Source: Flavobacteriales bacterium (lineage in GTDB: Bacteria; Bacteroidota; Bacteroidia; Flavobacteriales_F; PHOS-HE28). From it: a stretch of 64,000 nucleotides of DNA. A model generated the notes under the pieces. It was not told the DNA's origin, made no database searches, and saw only the letters and a list, made by a program, of their open reading frames with translations. This document shows, in pieces, positions 36,836 to 46,026 of the stretch (position 1 is the first letter of the stretch; every line of letters begins with the position of its first letter). The translations under genes and the position numbers were made by a program. The stretch spans positions 214,873-278,872 of the forward strand of contig JADJLR010000006.1 in assembly GCA_016710015.1 (NCBI GenBank). The letters run 5' to 3'.

Positions 36836-36968
36836 GGACCTTTGGGCGCGCCTTTCACGGCCAGGTCCTTTACCATCAACACGGAGGATGCGTTCTCCGC
36901 TGCGACCTCTTCCGGGTTCCGTTCGGGGCCGCACTCGGCGTACATCAGGGACGTGCCCGTAGGATAGG
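36836..36968 (-). pseudogene. Remnant of a phnA copy
   Basis: The bases TTTGGGCGCGCCTTTCACGG and TCTTCCGGGTTCC, and more between and after, match the phnA gene at 42259-42597 in the same order but with an internal deletion of ~40 bases. Translated, YAECGPERNPEEVAAE corresponds to CGECGHEWNPEEIAAE with a lost zinc-ribbon residue. No start. A dead duplicate. Confidence 0.75.
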
Positions 36969-37017
36969 TCATCTCAGAACGGCCTTGTGGACATGGTCAG
37001 GGCTATCGGGTCTTAAT

Positions 37018-37182
37018 TCCTTCCGCAGATGACGCAGATGAATACAGCTGATGCCGGAACAGAAGGCTCAGTTGGTGTGAGGTGCAGGCGGATCCCGAGT
37101 CATGCTGATGAGACTTCAAGGTATTGGTCTTCATTCCGCCTTTAATCGGAATATCTGTGTTATCTGTGGAAGGGATCCTACG
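37018..37182. repeat. Solo copy of the 17-19 kb repeat core
   Basis: TTCCGCAGATGACGCAGATG near 37020 and AATATCTGTGTTATCTGTGG near 37150 are opposed copies of the core in the two arrays (CCGCAGATGACRCAGATG). About 110 bases of unrelated sequence lie between. No GxxExxY gene is present here. Confidence 0.65.
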
Positions 37183-37342
37183 GCTTCGCGGTGGATAAAG
37201 GCGATGGCCCTGTGGACATGGTGGCGTTCCGGTCATGGTGGTTCAGCATTGGCAGGCTACGCTACCCGATCCAGGTCGTGCGATCGGATCGTTCACTTTT
37301 CCTGACCGTTCTCGATAACTTAGTGAACCAACACCACGAGCC

Positions 37343-38485
37343 ATGCGACCCCTCCCTTCCATCACGATCCTCTCCTCTTTGCTGATATTGGCATGCAGCA
37401 ACGGTCAAGCCAACAACGAAGGGCGTACCATGGCCGATGGCTTCGACGAGGCGGTGGCCTATACCGACCAAGGCACACCCAACGAACAGGGCGCCGTGCA
37501 GCCCCAAGGGCAAGGGGGTACACGCACGCATGTCCTCCGCAGCATCCAATTCAATTTGCCGATGGCGCAAATGGACCTTCCGGCTGATTGGCAACTGGAC
37601 CAGGATCCAAAGAATGGGAACTGGAGCGTCCAGGGTCCCGGGGTGAAAGTGGAGAACTCGGGCAATGTGATGTTCGTATATAGCCAGGATCCGAACTACG
37701 CCCAGATGGCCCAGACCAACGGCCAGCGGATCCGACCCATGGTGCCTGCGGAACAGATCGTCCAACAGGACCTGCTCCCGATCATGCGCAAGGAAGGCTT
37801 CACTTTGGTGGGCCAAGAGAACGCCCCCGAAGTCGCCAGCGCGGATCAGCGGGGTATGGATCCGATGTGGTCGGTGGCACCCACCCGGAAGACCTGTGTC
37901 GCCAGCGCATCGGAATGGAACAAGAATGATGGGACAAAGACGTTGGTGGTCATGCACATCTACTCCTTCGAAGGCCAAGGAATGGTGAATTGGGGTTACC
38001 AACTGACCGTCTTGGATACCCGTGCGGACAATTTCGCAAGCGCAAGAACGGGTCTGTTGAATGCGTTGGCCAGTATGCGTTACAACCCCCAATACTTCGC
38101 CGCATACAACGCCAACGAACAACAACGTTCGCAACAGAGCTGGTCCGAGCACAATTCCCGCATGCGCAACAACCAGGTGGCCTTCGACAAGAGCCAGCAG
38201 ATCTATCGTGAGAATTCCAATGCCACCAACGAAGCCATCATGGGCGTGTACCGCAACCAGCGCGATGCCAGCGACCGGAACCAGGACGGCTTCATCGACT
38301 ACGTACGAGGCGAACAGAACGCAGTGGATCCCTACACCGGGCAGCCGATCAAGATCGAGAGCGGTTCCAACCAGTATTGGATGAACCAGAACGGGGAGTA
38401 CTACGGTACAGACGATGTGCTGACGAACCCGAATATCGGCAATACCACGAACGATGTGTGGGAACAGGTGCCCACAGAGCCTTGA
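37343..38485 (+). CDS. Secreted protein of unknown function
   Basis: 380 residues with a lipoprotein-like signal (SITILSSLLILACSN). The body has two parts: ~70-230 with NLPMAQMDLPADW, GPGVKVENSGNVMFVY and GTKTLVVMHIYSF, and ~230-380, Gln/Asn-rich (NEQQRSQQSWSEHNSRM) with VDPYTGQPIKIESG and YWMNQNGEYYGTD. No enzymatic motif. It ends without a sorting domain, unlike its frame-broken paralogue at 27237, which gained one. Confidence 0.7.
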   Translation: MRPLPSITILSSLLILACSNGQANNEGRTMADGFDEAVAYTDQGTPNEQGAVQPQGQGGTRTHVLRSIQFNLPMAQMDLPADWQLDQDPKNGNWSVQGPGVKVENSGNVMFVYSQDPNYAQMAQTNGQRIRPMVPAEQIVQQDLLPIMRKEGFTLVGQENAPEVASADQRGMDPMWSVAPTRKTCVASASEWNKNDGTKTLVVMHIYSFEGQGMVNWGYQLTVLDTRADNFASARTGLLNALASMRYNPQYFAAYNANEQQRSQQSWSEHNSRMRNNQVAFDKSQQIYRENSNATNEAIMGVYRNQRDASDRNQDGFIDYVRGEQNAVDPYTGQPIKIESGSNQYWMNQNGEYYGTDDVLTNPNIGNTTNDVWEQVPTEP

Positions 38486-38546
38486 TCGGACACTGACACC
38501 CTTGCCTACCCCGCCTTCATGGAGCGAAGCGGGGTGGTGGACCGGA

Positions 38547-41500
38547 TCAATGCACCACCACCCGTGACACCGAACGTGACCCAGCGGTGTTCACCACCAC
38601 ATGGTACAGGCCTGCTGCCATGGCGCTCAGATCAACGTTGCTGCCTTGTTGTTGCAGCACCATTTGACCCGTGCTGTTCCATACTTCAACTGCCAATACT
38701 GTTGCGCTGATACGGATCGTCAAAGGTCCATCGGTCGGGTTCGGTACCAGCTCGAACGTGGGCAACTCAGCAATCCGGAACCCCGTGCTGATCTCGTATT
38801 CGACCGCATTAGAAGGGCTCGAACCGCAGCCATCCACGCTGGCCACCACGGTGTATATGCCAGGAAGTGTTACCACGATACTGCCCGCGTCCCCGTTCGG
38901 AACCAGGCCTCCACCCAAATACCACTGGTAGGTGGCGTTCGGAACAGGACTCGCGGAAAGCACATTCCCGGAAATACTGGCGACTGGCACTTGGACCGTC
39001 CGGACGGTTATGGCGATGCTGTTGCTTTCCACGGTGGTAGCTGTGGCGCATGGCGCATTGCTCTGTAGCGTGCAGATGACGACCGAATTGGATTGCAGGT
39101 CCGTTGCATTGAACGCACCTGAATTTCCCCCGACAACTGCGCCGTTCACGGTCCATGTATAGGAAGGTGCCGTTCCTGCGGAAGCCGTGTTACTCGTGAA
39201 CTGCACATCATCACCCGCACAAATGACAAGTTCGGTCGCGGCAATGGCGATCTCCGGCGTACAGACGCCAACGCAGGGCGCATCGTGGCTACCGAGGTGG
39301 CTATAATCGTCCGCATCGTAAGCGATCCACTCCACATCGGGCAGGAACGCATCGGTGCCATCCGCATCGCCGTGATCGACAGTTGGTTTGCGCACGAGCA
39401 CGGTATAGAACGTGCCTACGCCATTGGAGAACCAGTAGTCACCATCGTCGAAGGACTCGCCTACTTTCCCGATGATGTCGATGGGTGTGTTGCCATGGAC
39501 CAGCACGATAGCGTCGGACCCATCGAACCAGATGTTGGTGAGCTGATCAGCGTACGCATCGATATCCGTGGCGAAGTTCGGTGCGACCACCACATGTGTA
39601 CCGCCCGGGGCGATGGTGCCCGTGAGCAAACTGGAAGCGTAATGTGTGGCATCGCCATTCGGGTAGAACCGTAGGGCGTAACCGGAAAGATCCACAGGCA
39701 CGGAACGCGGGTTGAAGATCTCCAAGGCCAGGGCTACATCACCGGGTTCATGCACCAGTTCGCTGATGAACAGATCGTGGCAGCTCGTAGGTACAGGGCC
39801 GACCACCGGTTCCACTGGAATACGCCGGTACAGATGGACCGCTTCGGTTCCGGCGCAACTCGCAAAGATCTCCGGTGTACCGTCCGCGTCGATGTCGCCT
39901 ATCCCGATGAACTGTGGATTGGACACGTTGTGTGCTAGTTCGTGCCGCGTGAATACCTCGTTCCCATTGTTCTCGAACCAATCGGCGGAGCGATCCTCCA
40001 AGGCCGTTGCGGCCACGTCGATGTCACCATCCCCGTCCAGATCGGCGGCCACCGCGTAGGTGGCGAAACCAACTCCCGAGGCCAGGACGCGCTCGGTGAA
40101 GGAAGGGTTCGCCCCGCCGGTGCTCTCATACCAATTCACACGATCGCTATCGGCCATGGTGGAAAGGATGTCCAGATCGCCATCGCTGTCCAGATCGACC
40201 CAGAACACCGAAGTCGTGTTGGGCGCAGAAGCATCGATCACCACCGACTGGAAGTTTCCACCGCCCGTGTTGCGGAACAAGACCACCTTCCCGATGACGT
40301 CCAAGCTGGAGTAGCACGCGGCGAGCACGTCCATATCGCCATCGTTGTCGTAGTCCACCGGGCGAACTTCGTACGGTGTTCGGTACGTGGTGTTCACCGT
40401 GTGTTGGGTGAATACCTCATCACCATCATTCTCGAACCAGTACACGAACCCGCCATTGAGGTCGGATGCGACCACGTCCATGTCCCCATCACCATCGAAA
40501 TCCACAGGGTCACACCCGTACGCATCGTTCAAGAAATGGAGGGGGCGTTCTGCGAAGTCGCCACCGCCGAGGTTCTCGATCCAGCCCAAATTATCGTCAC
40601 TGCGTTCACTGAACACGGCGTCGTCATCACCATCTCCATCCATGTCCGCTGTGGCAAGATAGATGCCTCCGTTCACTTGAATGCGTGAGGGCCCTTGGCG
40701 AACGATCTTCGCTTCGAAGTGGCCCGTGCCATCATTTTCGTACCAGTCCATATAGAAGCCACCAATGGCCATGATGTCCACATCGCCGTCATTGTCGAAG
40801 TCGCCATGGCAAATGCCGCGTGCGTCGCCCAGATACCGGTTCAGTGGTCGTGTGGTGAATGTTCCATCTGCATTGTTGATGTACGCACGGATATCGAAGC
40901 TCGATCCGCATACCGCGTCCAAGTGCCCATCATTGTTCAAGTCCGCTGCCATGATCAACGAGGCATAGTCCAGGTCGGTATCAAGGCCCGTGTATCCGGT
41001 GAAGCCACCTAGCCCATCAGCAGCAACAAAACCGACGTTGTCCTCATCATAATTGGCAAGCAACAGGTCTTTGTGACCATCCGCGTTCATATCCGCCGTA
41101 CCGATGCCACGGTAAGCTGACGACGTGGAACGTATGACCCGTGTGAATACGCCTTGATCGTTCACCAGGAATCCGCTTCCCCCGGTGCCGGCATACAACA
41201 CATCCATATCACCGTCCTGGTCCATGTCGTCCATGATGATCCTTCTTGGGGTTGAAATGCTGAACGACTGAACGCTGGTGAAGTTGGCACCGTTGTTCTT
41301 GAACAGTTGGATGCTGCCTGCGGTCTGCATGGCCACCATCAGGTCCACATCACCATCGTCATCGAAATCGTCGCCCACGATACGTGTTGCACCGGTGAGG
41401 CCTGTGGCGATGTTGATGGATGTGAACGAGAAACCACCATCGTTGCGCAGCCAGTACACCTTGTTCCCCGTGAACGCCGCACAGGCCACATCGAGATCTT

Positions 41501-41927
41501 CATCACCGTCCAGATCGGCTACCACGATACCTGCGGTCCCAGCGGATCCGGAATGCAGAAAGAGGCGATCGAAGGTGCGGTCGCCATTGTTGTGGTAATA
41601 CAGTATGCGGTTGGCCGTGAGGTCCGCGACCACGAGGTCCATGTGCCCGTCCTGGTCCAGGTCGACCATGACGATATCCTGAACTTCCTGCGCATCCAAG
41701 GAGATCGTGCGGCTATTGAACGTACCGTCACCAAGGTTCTCGTTCCACACCAGGTTGTATTGCCCACCGCTGATGATGTCGACATCCCCATCGCCATCCA
41801 GATCACCGGTGATCATGGAGATCGTGGTGTGCGAAAGCAGCTGAACGGAATAGTCCTGGCCGTGGATAGCACCAGTTGCCAAATGAAGTAGGAACAAGGT
41901 GGTTACAAGAATCCGAAGGATACCCAT
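38547..41927 (-). CDS. Large FG-GAP/VCBS and lamin-tail T9SS protein
   Basis: 1126 residues from the ATG at 41927 with signal peptide (ILVTTLFLLHLATGAIHG). Residues ~30-700 are a dozen or more FG-GAP/VCBS units with calcium-loop DxDxDGD motifs (GDLDGDGDVDIISGG, VDLDQDGHMDLVVAD, ADMDGDGDDDAVF). Then a lamin-tail-like domain (FISELVHEPGDVALALEIFN ... DGSDAIVLVHG), an Ig-like region with ICAGDDVQFTS, and a sorting domain (FELVPNPTDGPLTIRI ... AAGLYHVVV). Likely a calcium-stabilised surface adhesin-like protein exported by T9SS. Confidence 0.9.
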   Translation of the reverse strand: MGILRILVTTLFLLHLATGAIHGQDYSVQLLSHTTISMITGDLDGDGDVDIISGGQYNLVWNENLGDGTFNSRTISLDAQEVQDIVMVDLDQDGHMDLVVADLTANRILYYHNNGDRTFDRLFLHSGSAGTAGIVVADLDGDEDLDVACAAFTGNKVYWLRNDGGFSFTSINIATGLTGATRIVGDDFDDDGDVDLMVAMQTAGSIQLFKNNGANFTSVQSFSISTPRRIIMDDMDQDGDMDVLYAGTGGSGFLVNDQGVFTRVIRSTSSAYRGIGTADMNADGHKDLLLANYDEDNVGFVAADGLGGFTGYTGLDTDLDYASLIMAADLNNDGHLDAVCGSSFDIRAYINNADGTFTTRPLNRYLGDARGICHGDFDNDGDVDIMAIGGFYMDWYENDGTGHFEAKIVRQGPSRIQVNGGIYLATADMDGDGDDDAVFSERSDDNLGWIENLGGGDFAERPLHFLNDAYGCDPVDFDGDGDMDVVASDLNGGFVYWFENDGDEVFTQHTVNTTYRTPYEVRPVDYDNDGDMDVLAACYSSLDVIGKVVLFRNTGGGNFQSVVIDASAPNTTSVFWVDLDSDGDLDILSTMADSDRVNWYESTGGANPSFTERVLASGVGFATYAVAADLDGDGDIDVAATALEDRSADWFENNGNEVFTRHELAHNVSNPQFIGIGDIDADGTPEIFASCAGTEAVHLYRRIPVEPVVGPVPTSCHDLFISELVHEPGDVALALEIFNPRSVPVDLSGYALRFYPNGDATHYASSLLTGTIAPGGTHVVVAPNFATDIDAYADQLTNIWFDGSDAIVLVHGNTPIDIIGKVGESFDDGDYWFSNGVGTFYTVLVRKPTVDHGDADGTDAFLPDVEWIAYDADDYSHLGSHDAPCVGVCTPEIAIAATELVICAGDDVQFTSNTASAGTAPSYTWTVNGAVVGGNSGAFNATDLQSNSVVICTLQSNAPCATATTVESNSIAITVRTVQVPVASISGNVLSASPVPNATYQWYLGGGLVPNGDAGSIVVTLPGIYTVVASVDGCGSSPSNAVEYEISTGFRIAELPTFELVPNPTDGPLTIRISATVLAVEVWNSTGQMVLQQQGSNVDLSAMAAGLYHVVVNTAGSRSVSRVVVH

Positions 41928-42094
41928 GGGTCGGAATGTTTGCCGGGCAATGTAGAACTCCGGTCCGGATCCGATCACACTGGTCAGGAAAACTCCACTA
42001 TGGAACGTGCTCGCGTTTCGTCCGATCCCATCCCTGCATCGCTGCGTTGATCAAAGCAGGAAATGAACTTCCCACGACCAAACTAGCGTGGCCG

Positions 42095-42210
42095 CATCTT
42101 GTTCCCCTCGCGTGCGTAACCTCTGCCATGGCAAGTGCTTCGATCAATGGAGGTAGGAACGCACCGAACCTTCCGCGAAGACCTTTCTTGAGACCGTACC
42201 ATCCTTGCAC
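42095..42210 (-). pseudogene. Fragment of the gene at 51540
   Basis: About 37 codons (QGWYGLKKGLRGRFGAFLPP, then LIEALAMAEVTHARG) match the C-terminal end of the protein at 51540-52037 (KGWYGLKKGLRGRFGVYLPP, LMEALGLAELTHEPR), with about 75 percent identity in bases. The rest of that gene is missing. The remainder of 41928-42258 holds nothing I can name. Confidence 0.7.
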
Positions 42211-42258
42211 TTCGCCCCCACGATTCCACGGTTCCCTTTGTTTAGGCTCTGGAACGGG

Positions 42259-42597
42259 TCAGGCCTTCTTCACGAACTCGCTCTTCAAGGCCATCGCGCC
42301 GAAGCCGTCGATCTTGCAATCGATGTTGTGGTCACCGTCCACGAGGCGGATGTTCTTCACTCTGGTACCGGCCTTCAGCGCTTTGGGCGCGCCTTTCACG
42401 GCGAGGTCCTTGGCCATCACCACATCGTCGCCGTCATGCAGGATGTTACCGTTGGCATCCTTCACCACCGGGCCTGCTTCCTCAGCAGCGATCTCTTCCG
42501 GGTTCCACTCATGGCCACATTCCCCGCACATCCAAGAAGTGCCTGTGGGGTAGGTGATGGAGGATCGGCACTCGGGGCAGGGTTTGGTATCGCTCAT
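42259..42597 (-). CDS. phnA: PhnA/YjdM family zinc-ribbon protein
   Basis: 112 residues, normal length. Two CxxC pairs form the zinc ribbon (CPEC in MSDTKPCPECRSS and CGEC in WMCGECGHEWNPEE). The rest is the PhnA domain: VKDANGNILHDGDDVVMAKD, LAVKGAPKALKAGTRV, NIDCKIDGFGAMALKSEFVK. Named for a phosphonate operon, but the function is uncertain. It is stand-alone here. A dead partial copy is at 36.9 kb. Confidence 0.93.
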   Translation of the reverse strand: MSDTKPCPECRSSITYPTGTSWMCGECGHEWNPEEIAAEEAGPVVKDANGNILHDGDDVVMAKDLAVKGAPKALKAGTRVKNIRLVDGDHNIDCKIDGFGAMALKSEFVKKA

Positions 42598-42830
42598 GGA
42601 ATTCGGTCGAAGCGGTGAAGATATCCGATCCCTTGGACCGGATTCCAAGTGGCCTCCTGTCGTGCGATCCCGGGTATCTCCCATCCATGGACCATCATGC
42701 GCTTGTATGACCCTGTACACGATCATCAGACCTTCGCATCCGGATGGATCCAAGCGCTTTTCCATTGCCTTATCTTGTTCGCAGCGATCCACCACGCACC
42801 TGAGGTCCACGTGCGATCGATCCGTCGGGT

Positions 42831-43616
42831 ATGGCATACACCTCGTACAACGCAATTGGAAAAGAGTACGACCACACCCGTACCGCGGATCCGTTCCTGT
42901 GCGAACGACTGTTCGATCTACTGAAGGTCGGATCCGGAGCGGAAGTACTGGATGTTGGCTGCGGCACCGGCAACTACTCCGTTGCGATGTCCGGGCATGG
43001 CCTTCGAATGACCGGTGTGGATCCTTCGGAAGCGATGCTTGGACAAGCAGGGCGGAAATCCGATCGGATCACGTGGGTTCCCGGTACGGCAGAAGCACTT
43101 CCGTTCCCGGATGCCACGTTCGATGGTGCCATGGCCACTCTTACCACCCACCATTGGGTCGATCTGGAGCAAGGTCTCCGGGAGGTGTATCGGGTTCTCC
43201 GCTCGGGAGCTCGAGTGGTCATCTTCACCTCCACACCAGAGCAGATGCAGCGCTATTGGCTGTGTCACTATTTCCCTCGAATGATGGCCCGATCTTGTGC
43301 GGTGATGCCCACCTTGGAAGCAACGACGAGTGCATTGTACAGCGCAGGCTTCAGGCATTCCGAACAAGAGCGCTATGACATTCGTCCCGACCTGAAGGAC
43401 TGTTTCCTATACGCTGCCAAGAACCACCCGGCCCGCTACCTTGATCCTGACTTCCGCAAGGGCATCTCCTCTTTCTCCGCCCTTTCGAACCACGATGAAT
43501 TGACCAACGGACTGAAGGAATTGGCCAGAGACATCGAAACAGGTACATGGCATTCGATCCGTGCGAAGGTTGACCTCACGGGAGGCGACTACCTCTTCGT
43601 GGTTGCCACGAAATAG
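42831..43616 (+). CDS. SAM-dependent class I methyltransferase
   Basis: 261 residues. Motif I for SAM binding is LDVGCGTGNYS (~45-55), the acidic end of strand 2 is TGVDPSEAML, and motif II/III are FDGAMATLTTHHW and LRSGARVVIFTS. This matches the Methyltransf_11 type (UbiE/Coq5-like). Substrate unknown; the DUF-like C-terminus (DIRPDLKDCFLYAAKNHPA) recurs in small-molecule methyltransferases. Cytosolic. Confidence 0.85.
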   Translation: MAYTSYNAIGKEYDHTRTADPFLCERLFDLLKVGSGAEVLDVGCGTGNYSVAMSGHGLRMTGVDPSEAMLGQAGRKSDRITWVPGTAEALPFPDATFDGAMATLTTHHWVDLEQGLREVYRVLRSGARVVIFTSTPEQMQRYWLCHYFPRMMARSCAVMPTLEATTSALYSAGFRHSEQERYDIRPDLKDCFLYAAKNHPARYLDPDFRKGISSFSALSNHDELTNGLKELARDIETGTWHSIRAKVDLTGGDYLFVVATK

Positions 43617-43652
43617 CAACGCGTTGATGCAGAACGTAACCTTGTCCGAGGC

Positions 43653-43886
43653 AGGGCTATCGCCTCGAAATACATTCCGCACCAGATCTGTTGTTTCTGC
43701 GACCCCGCTGGATCGAACATGTTCGTCCGACTCAAATTCTACTTTCTGTGACCCTCTGGGGTCAACCCACAAGGAGAATGACCAGTGCTGAGTTCTGACC
43801 CCAGAGGGATCACAGAAATTAGAAAATGCCACCCCGATGGGAGAACGACCCCAGCGGGGTCGCAGAAAATATGAAGCGATAGCCCT
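43653..43886. mobile_element. Fold-back interspersed element, copy 2
   Basis: About 234 bp from AGGGCTATCGCCTC to GAAGCGATAGCCCT. The three nested stems are clear: the ends, then TTTCTGCGACCCCGCTGG against CCAGCGGGGTCGCAGAAA, then TTTCTGTGACCCTCTGGGGT against ACCCCAGAGGGATCACAGAA. The 11 bases TTGTCCGAGGC occur on both sides (43642-43652 and 43888-43898), which looks like a target-site duplication. Reverse orientation to copy 1. Lies between the methyltransferase and cvfB. Confidence 0.85.
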
Positions 43887-43918
43887 GTTGTCCGAGGCTC
43901 CATCCCGCATCCACCCTG

Positions 43919-43927
43919 TACCTTTCG
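43919..43927 (+). promoter_or_regulatory. Promoter-like TACCTTTCG
   Basis: TACCTTTCG ends 6 bases before the ATG at 43934, close to the Bacteroidota -7 pattern. It lies just outside the fold-back element's right direct repeat. Confidence 0.35.
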
Positions 43928-43933
43928 ACCGCG

Positions 43934-44770
43934 ATGATCAATACCGGCCGTATCCAAGATCTTACCGTACTACGCCGAACCAGCGAAGGACTTGTTCTCG
44001 GTGATGACGATGCCGTGGAACTTGTACTCCCGAATAGCGAATGTCCGAAGGGTGCGGTGGAGGGCAGCTTGGTGAACGTTTTCGTGTACCGTGATCGCGA
44101 TGGCAAGCACATGGTCACCACCCGCAAGCCCAAGGCTCAGGTCGGTGAATTCGCCATGATGCGGATGCGTGCGACGCGAGGCGCAGGAGCGACCATGGAA
44201 TGGGGCATGGAGCCCGATCTGCTTGTTCCACATGAGGAACAGAGGCGGGATATGGAAGAAGGCAGATGGTACGTGGTACGCGTCGCGCTCGATCCGGAGA
44301 CCGACCGACCCTATGGCAGTACGCGGATCGAAACATTCCTGGACAACTCCTTGCTCACGGTGAAGAGTGGAGATGAAGTTGCGCTCATGGTATTCGGCCG
44401 CAGCGATCTTGGGCTTTCCGTGATCGTCAACGACATCCATCAAGGACTCGTACACAACAGCGAGGTCTTCAAACAGGTCTCCATCGGCGACCGGATCACG
44501 GGCTATGTGAAGACCGTGCGGGAGGACAACAAATTGGACATCGTCCTTCAGCCCATCGGATACCGACAATTCATCGACGTGAACGTCGCTCTGGTTGCCA
44601 AGAGGATCCAGAGTCAAGGCGGTTTTCTTCCGCTGACCGACAAGAGTTCAGCAGATGCGGTCTACGACGAATTCGGGATCAGCAAGAAGGCCTTCAAGAA
44701 AGCACTTGGTTTCCTGTACAAGGAACGCTTGATACGTTTGGAAGAAGCTGGCGTGGTCTGGGTCGGGTAG
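43934..44770 (+). CDS. cvfB: CvfB-type S1 RNA-binding protein
   Basis: 278 residues, usual length for CvfB/YitL. It has tandem S1-like OB domains (GRIQDLTVLRRTSEGLVLG...; PKAQVGEFAMMRMRATRG; VIVNDIHQGLVHNSEVF near 160-175; IGDRITGYVKTVREDNKLDI) and a C-terminal winged-helix region (SSADAVYDEFGISKKAFKKALGFLYKE, in part). In Staphylococcus the protein affects virulence RNA; in Bacteroidota the role is unknown. Cytosolic RNA binding is inferred. Confidence 0.88.
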   Translation: MINTGRIQDLTVLRRTSEGLVLGDDDAVELVLPNSECPKGAVEGSLVNVFVYRDRDGKHMVTTRKPKAQVGEFAMMRMRATRGAGATMEWGMEPDLLVPHEEQRRDMEEGRWYVVRVALDPETDRPYGSTRIETFLDNSLLTVKSGDEVALMVFGRSDLGLSVIVNDIHQGLVHNSEVFKQVSIGDRITGYVKTVREDNKLDIVLQPIGYRQFIDVNVALVAKRIQSQGGFLPLTDKSSADAVYDEFGISKKAFKKALGFLYKERLIRLEEAGVVWVG

Positions 44771-44787
44771 CTCCTGCCGGACCATCA

Positions 44788-45039
44788 TCAGGCGCGTGCG
44801 CGCTCGTTGGCGGGCTTCACCAGAATGCTCGCACCTTCCAACCTCGCACCATCCAATTTACTGATGGCTATCTGGGCATCGTGCGCGTCCTTCATTTGAA
44901 CGAATCCGAATTTGCGGAACTCCCCGGTCTCTCGGTCCTTGATGAGGTTGACCCGCTCCACTTCGCCGAAGTGGCCAAAGAGGAGTTCGAGATGAAGTGG
45001 AGTGATCGAATGATTGAGTCGGCCGACGAAAATATTCAT
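44788..45039 (-). CDS. RRM RNA-binding protein 1
   Basis: 83 residues, one RNA recognition motif: RNP2 is IFVGRL at the N-terminus and RNP1 is RKFGFVQM (~45-52). The beta-alpha-beta-beta-alpha-beta order is intact. Bacterial RRM proteins of this size are abundant in Bacteroidota and cyanobacteria and bind mRNA, often linked to cold or growth change. Near-duplicate at 46027. Both genes share an upstream motif at the same distance. Confidence 0.92.
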   Translation of the reverse strand: MNIFVGRLNHSITPLHLELLFGHFGEVERVNLIKDRETGEFRKFGFVQMKDAHDAQIAISKLDGARLEGASILVKPANERARA

Positions 45040-45072
45040 GCAGTAGAGGTTAGTGAGTAAGAAAAGATGACG

Positions 45073-45104
45073 CGCTGACCGATATCGGCCGGACCAAGAG
45101 GCCC
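45073..45104 (-). promoter_or_regulatory. Conserved upstream element of RRM gene 1
   Basis: On the plus strand, CGCTGACC-N6-GGCCGGACC-N5-GCCC begins 34 bases upstream of the start codon. The same words with the same gaps precede the second RRM gene, although the rest of the leader differs. In the mRNA sense this reads GGGC-N5-GGTCCGGCC-N6-GGTCAGCG. It may be a leader site for autoregulation by the RRM protein, or a promoter-linked operator. Confidence 0.6.
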
Positions 45105-45274
45105 ACATGAGCACGTAGAATGCTGTCTCACGTAATGTAGGGATTATTTCCCGAAGGACCAAGAACGAGTGGTTATCCCGTGGACCGTACAGTAGGATCC
45201 ACATCTGAAGAATGAAGCGCGATGATCGACCATTCGCTTGCCCTACGACAGGTTTCTCACCTTCGTGACCGAAC

Positions 45275-45967
45275 ATGAAGAAGGAACCACCGATCCGCAT
45301 CCAACGCAGCACGCTGAGCTTCCTATCCGATCTTGAGGCGAACAACGATCGGGAGTGGTTCGCAGCGAACAAGCAGCGCTATTTGGTTGCACAGGAGAAC
45401 ATGAAGCAGTTCGCTGATGCACTACTGGAACGCATGCAACGTCATGACAACATCGCTACGGAGTCCGGTGCGAAGAGCCTGATGCGCATCTACACGGATC
45501 AACGGTTCCACAAGGATCGACCTCCGTACGCGCCACGTTTCGGTGGACGGTTGGCACGCGTGAAACCCGCCTTGCGCGGAGGCTACTTCTTCCGCATCCA
45601 ACCCGGTGGTCGGTCCACCATCACGTGTGGATCCATGGGGCCTAACGCAGCCGACCTCCGGCTCATCCGCATGGATGTACTCTATGATCTTCCCACGTGG
45701 AAGAAACTGCTACAAGCCAAACACGTCCGTGCGAATTTCAACACACTTCAAGGTAAGCAGTTGCGCACCGCTCCGCGTGGATTCCCAAAGGACCATCCAG
45801 GGATCGACCTATTGCGCCACACCCAATTCCTGTTGCGTCGACCGGTCCCGGACAAGCAAGTACTGGCGCCCGACTTCTTGGAGCAACTCGTATCCACGTT
45901 ACGTAGTGCGCGACCATGGTTCGATCACATGAGCGCCGTGCTCACCACGGACGAGAACGGGCAGTGA
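45275..45967 (+). CDS. DUF2461 family protein
   Basis: 230 residues. The N-terminus (TLSFLSDLEANNDREWFAAN) and the core IYTDQRFHKDRPPYAPRFG match the DUF2461/TIGR02453 family, common in Bacteroidota and some fungi and without a fixed biochemical role. The conserved GGYFFRIQPGGRST and the KLLQAKHVR...FNTLQGKQL follow in order. Cytosolic. Located between the two RRM genes on the opposite strand. Confidence 0.88.
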   Translation: MKKEPPIRIQRSTLSFLSDLEANNDREWFAANKQRYLVAQENMKQFADALLERMQRHDNIATESGAKSLMRIYTDQRFHKDRPPYAPRFGGRLARVKPALRGGYFFRIQPGGRSTITCGSMGPNAADLRLIRMDVLYDLPTWKKLLQAKHVRANFNTLQGKQLRTAPRGFPKDHPGIDLLRHTQFLLRRPVPDKQVLAPDFLEQLVSTLRSARPWFDHMSAVLTTDENGQ

Positions 45968-46026
45968 CCCTTGGACCTTGTATCCGGGATCCGATCATCA
46001 AATGACTTTCCGCAAGCCTTGTGTGA

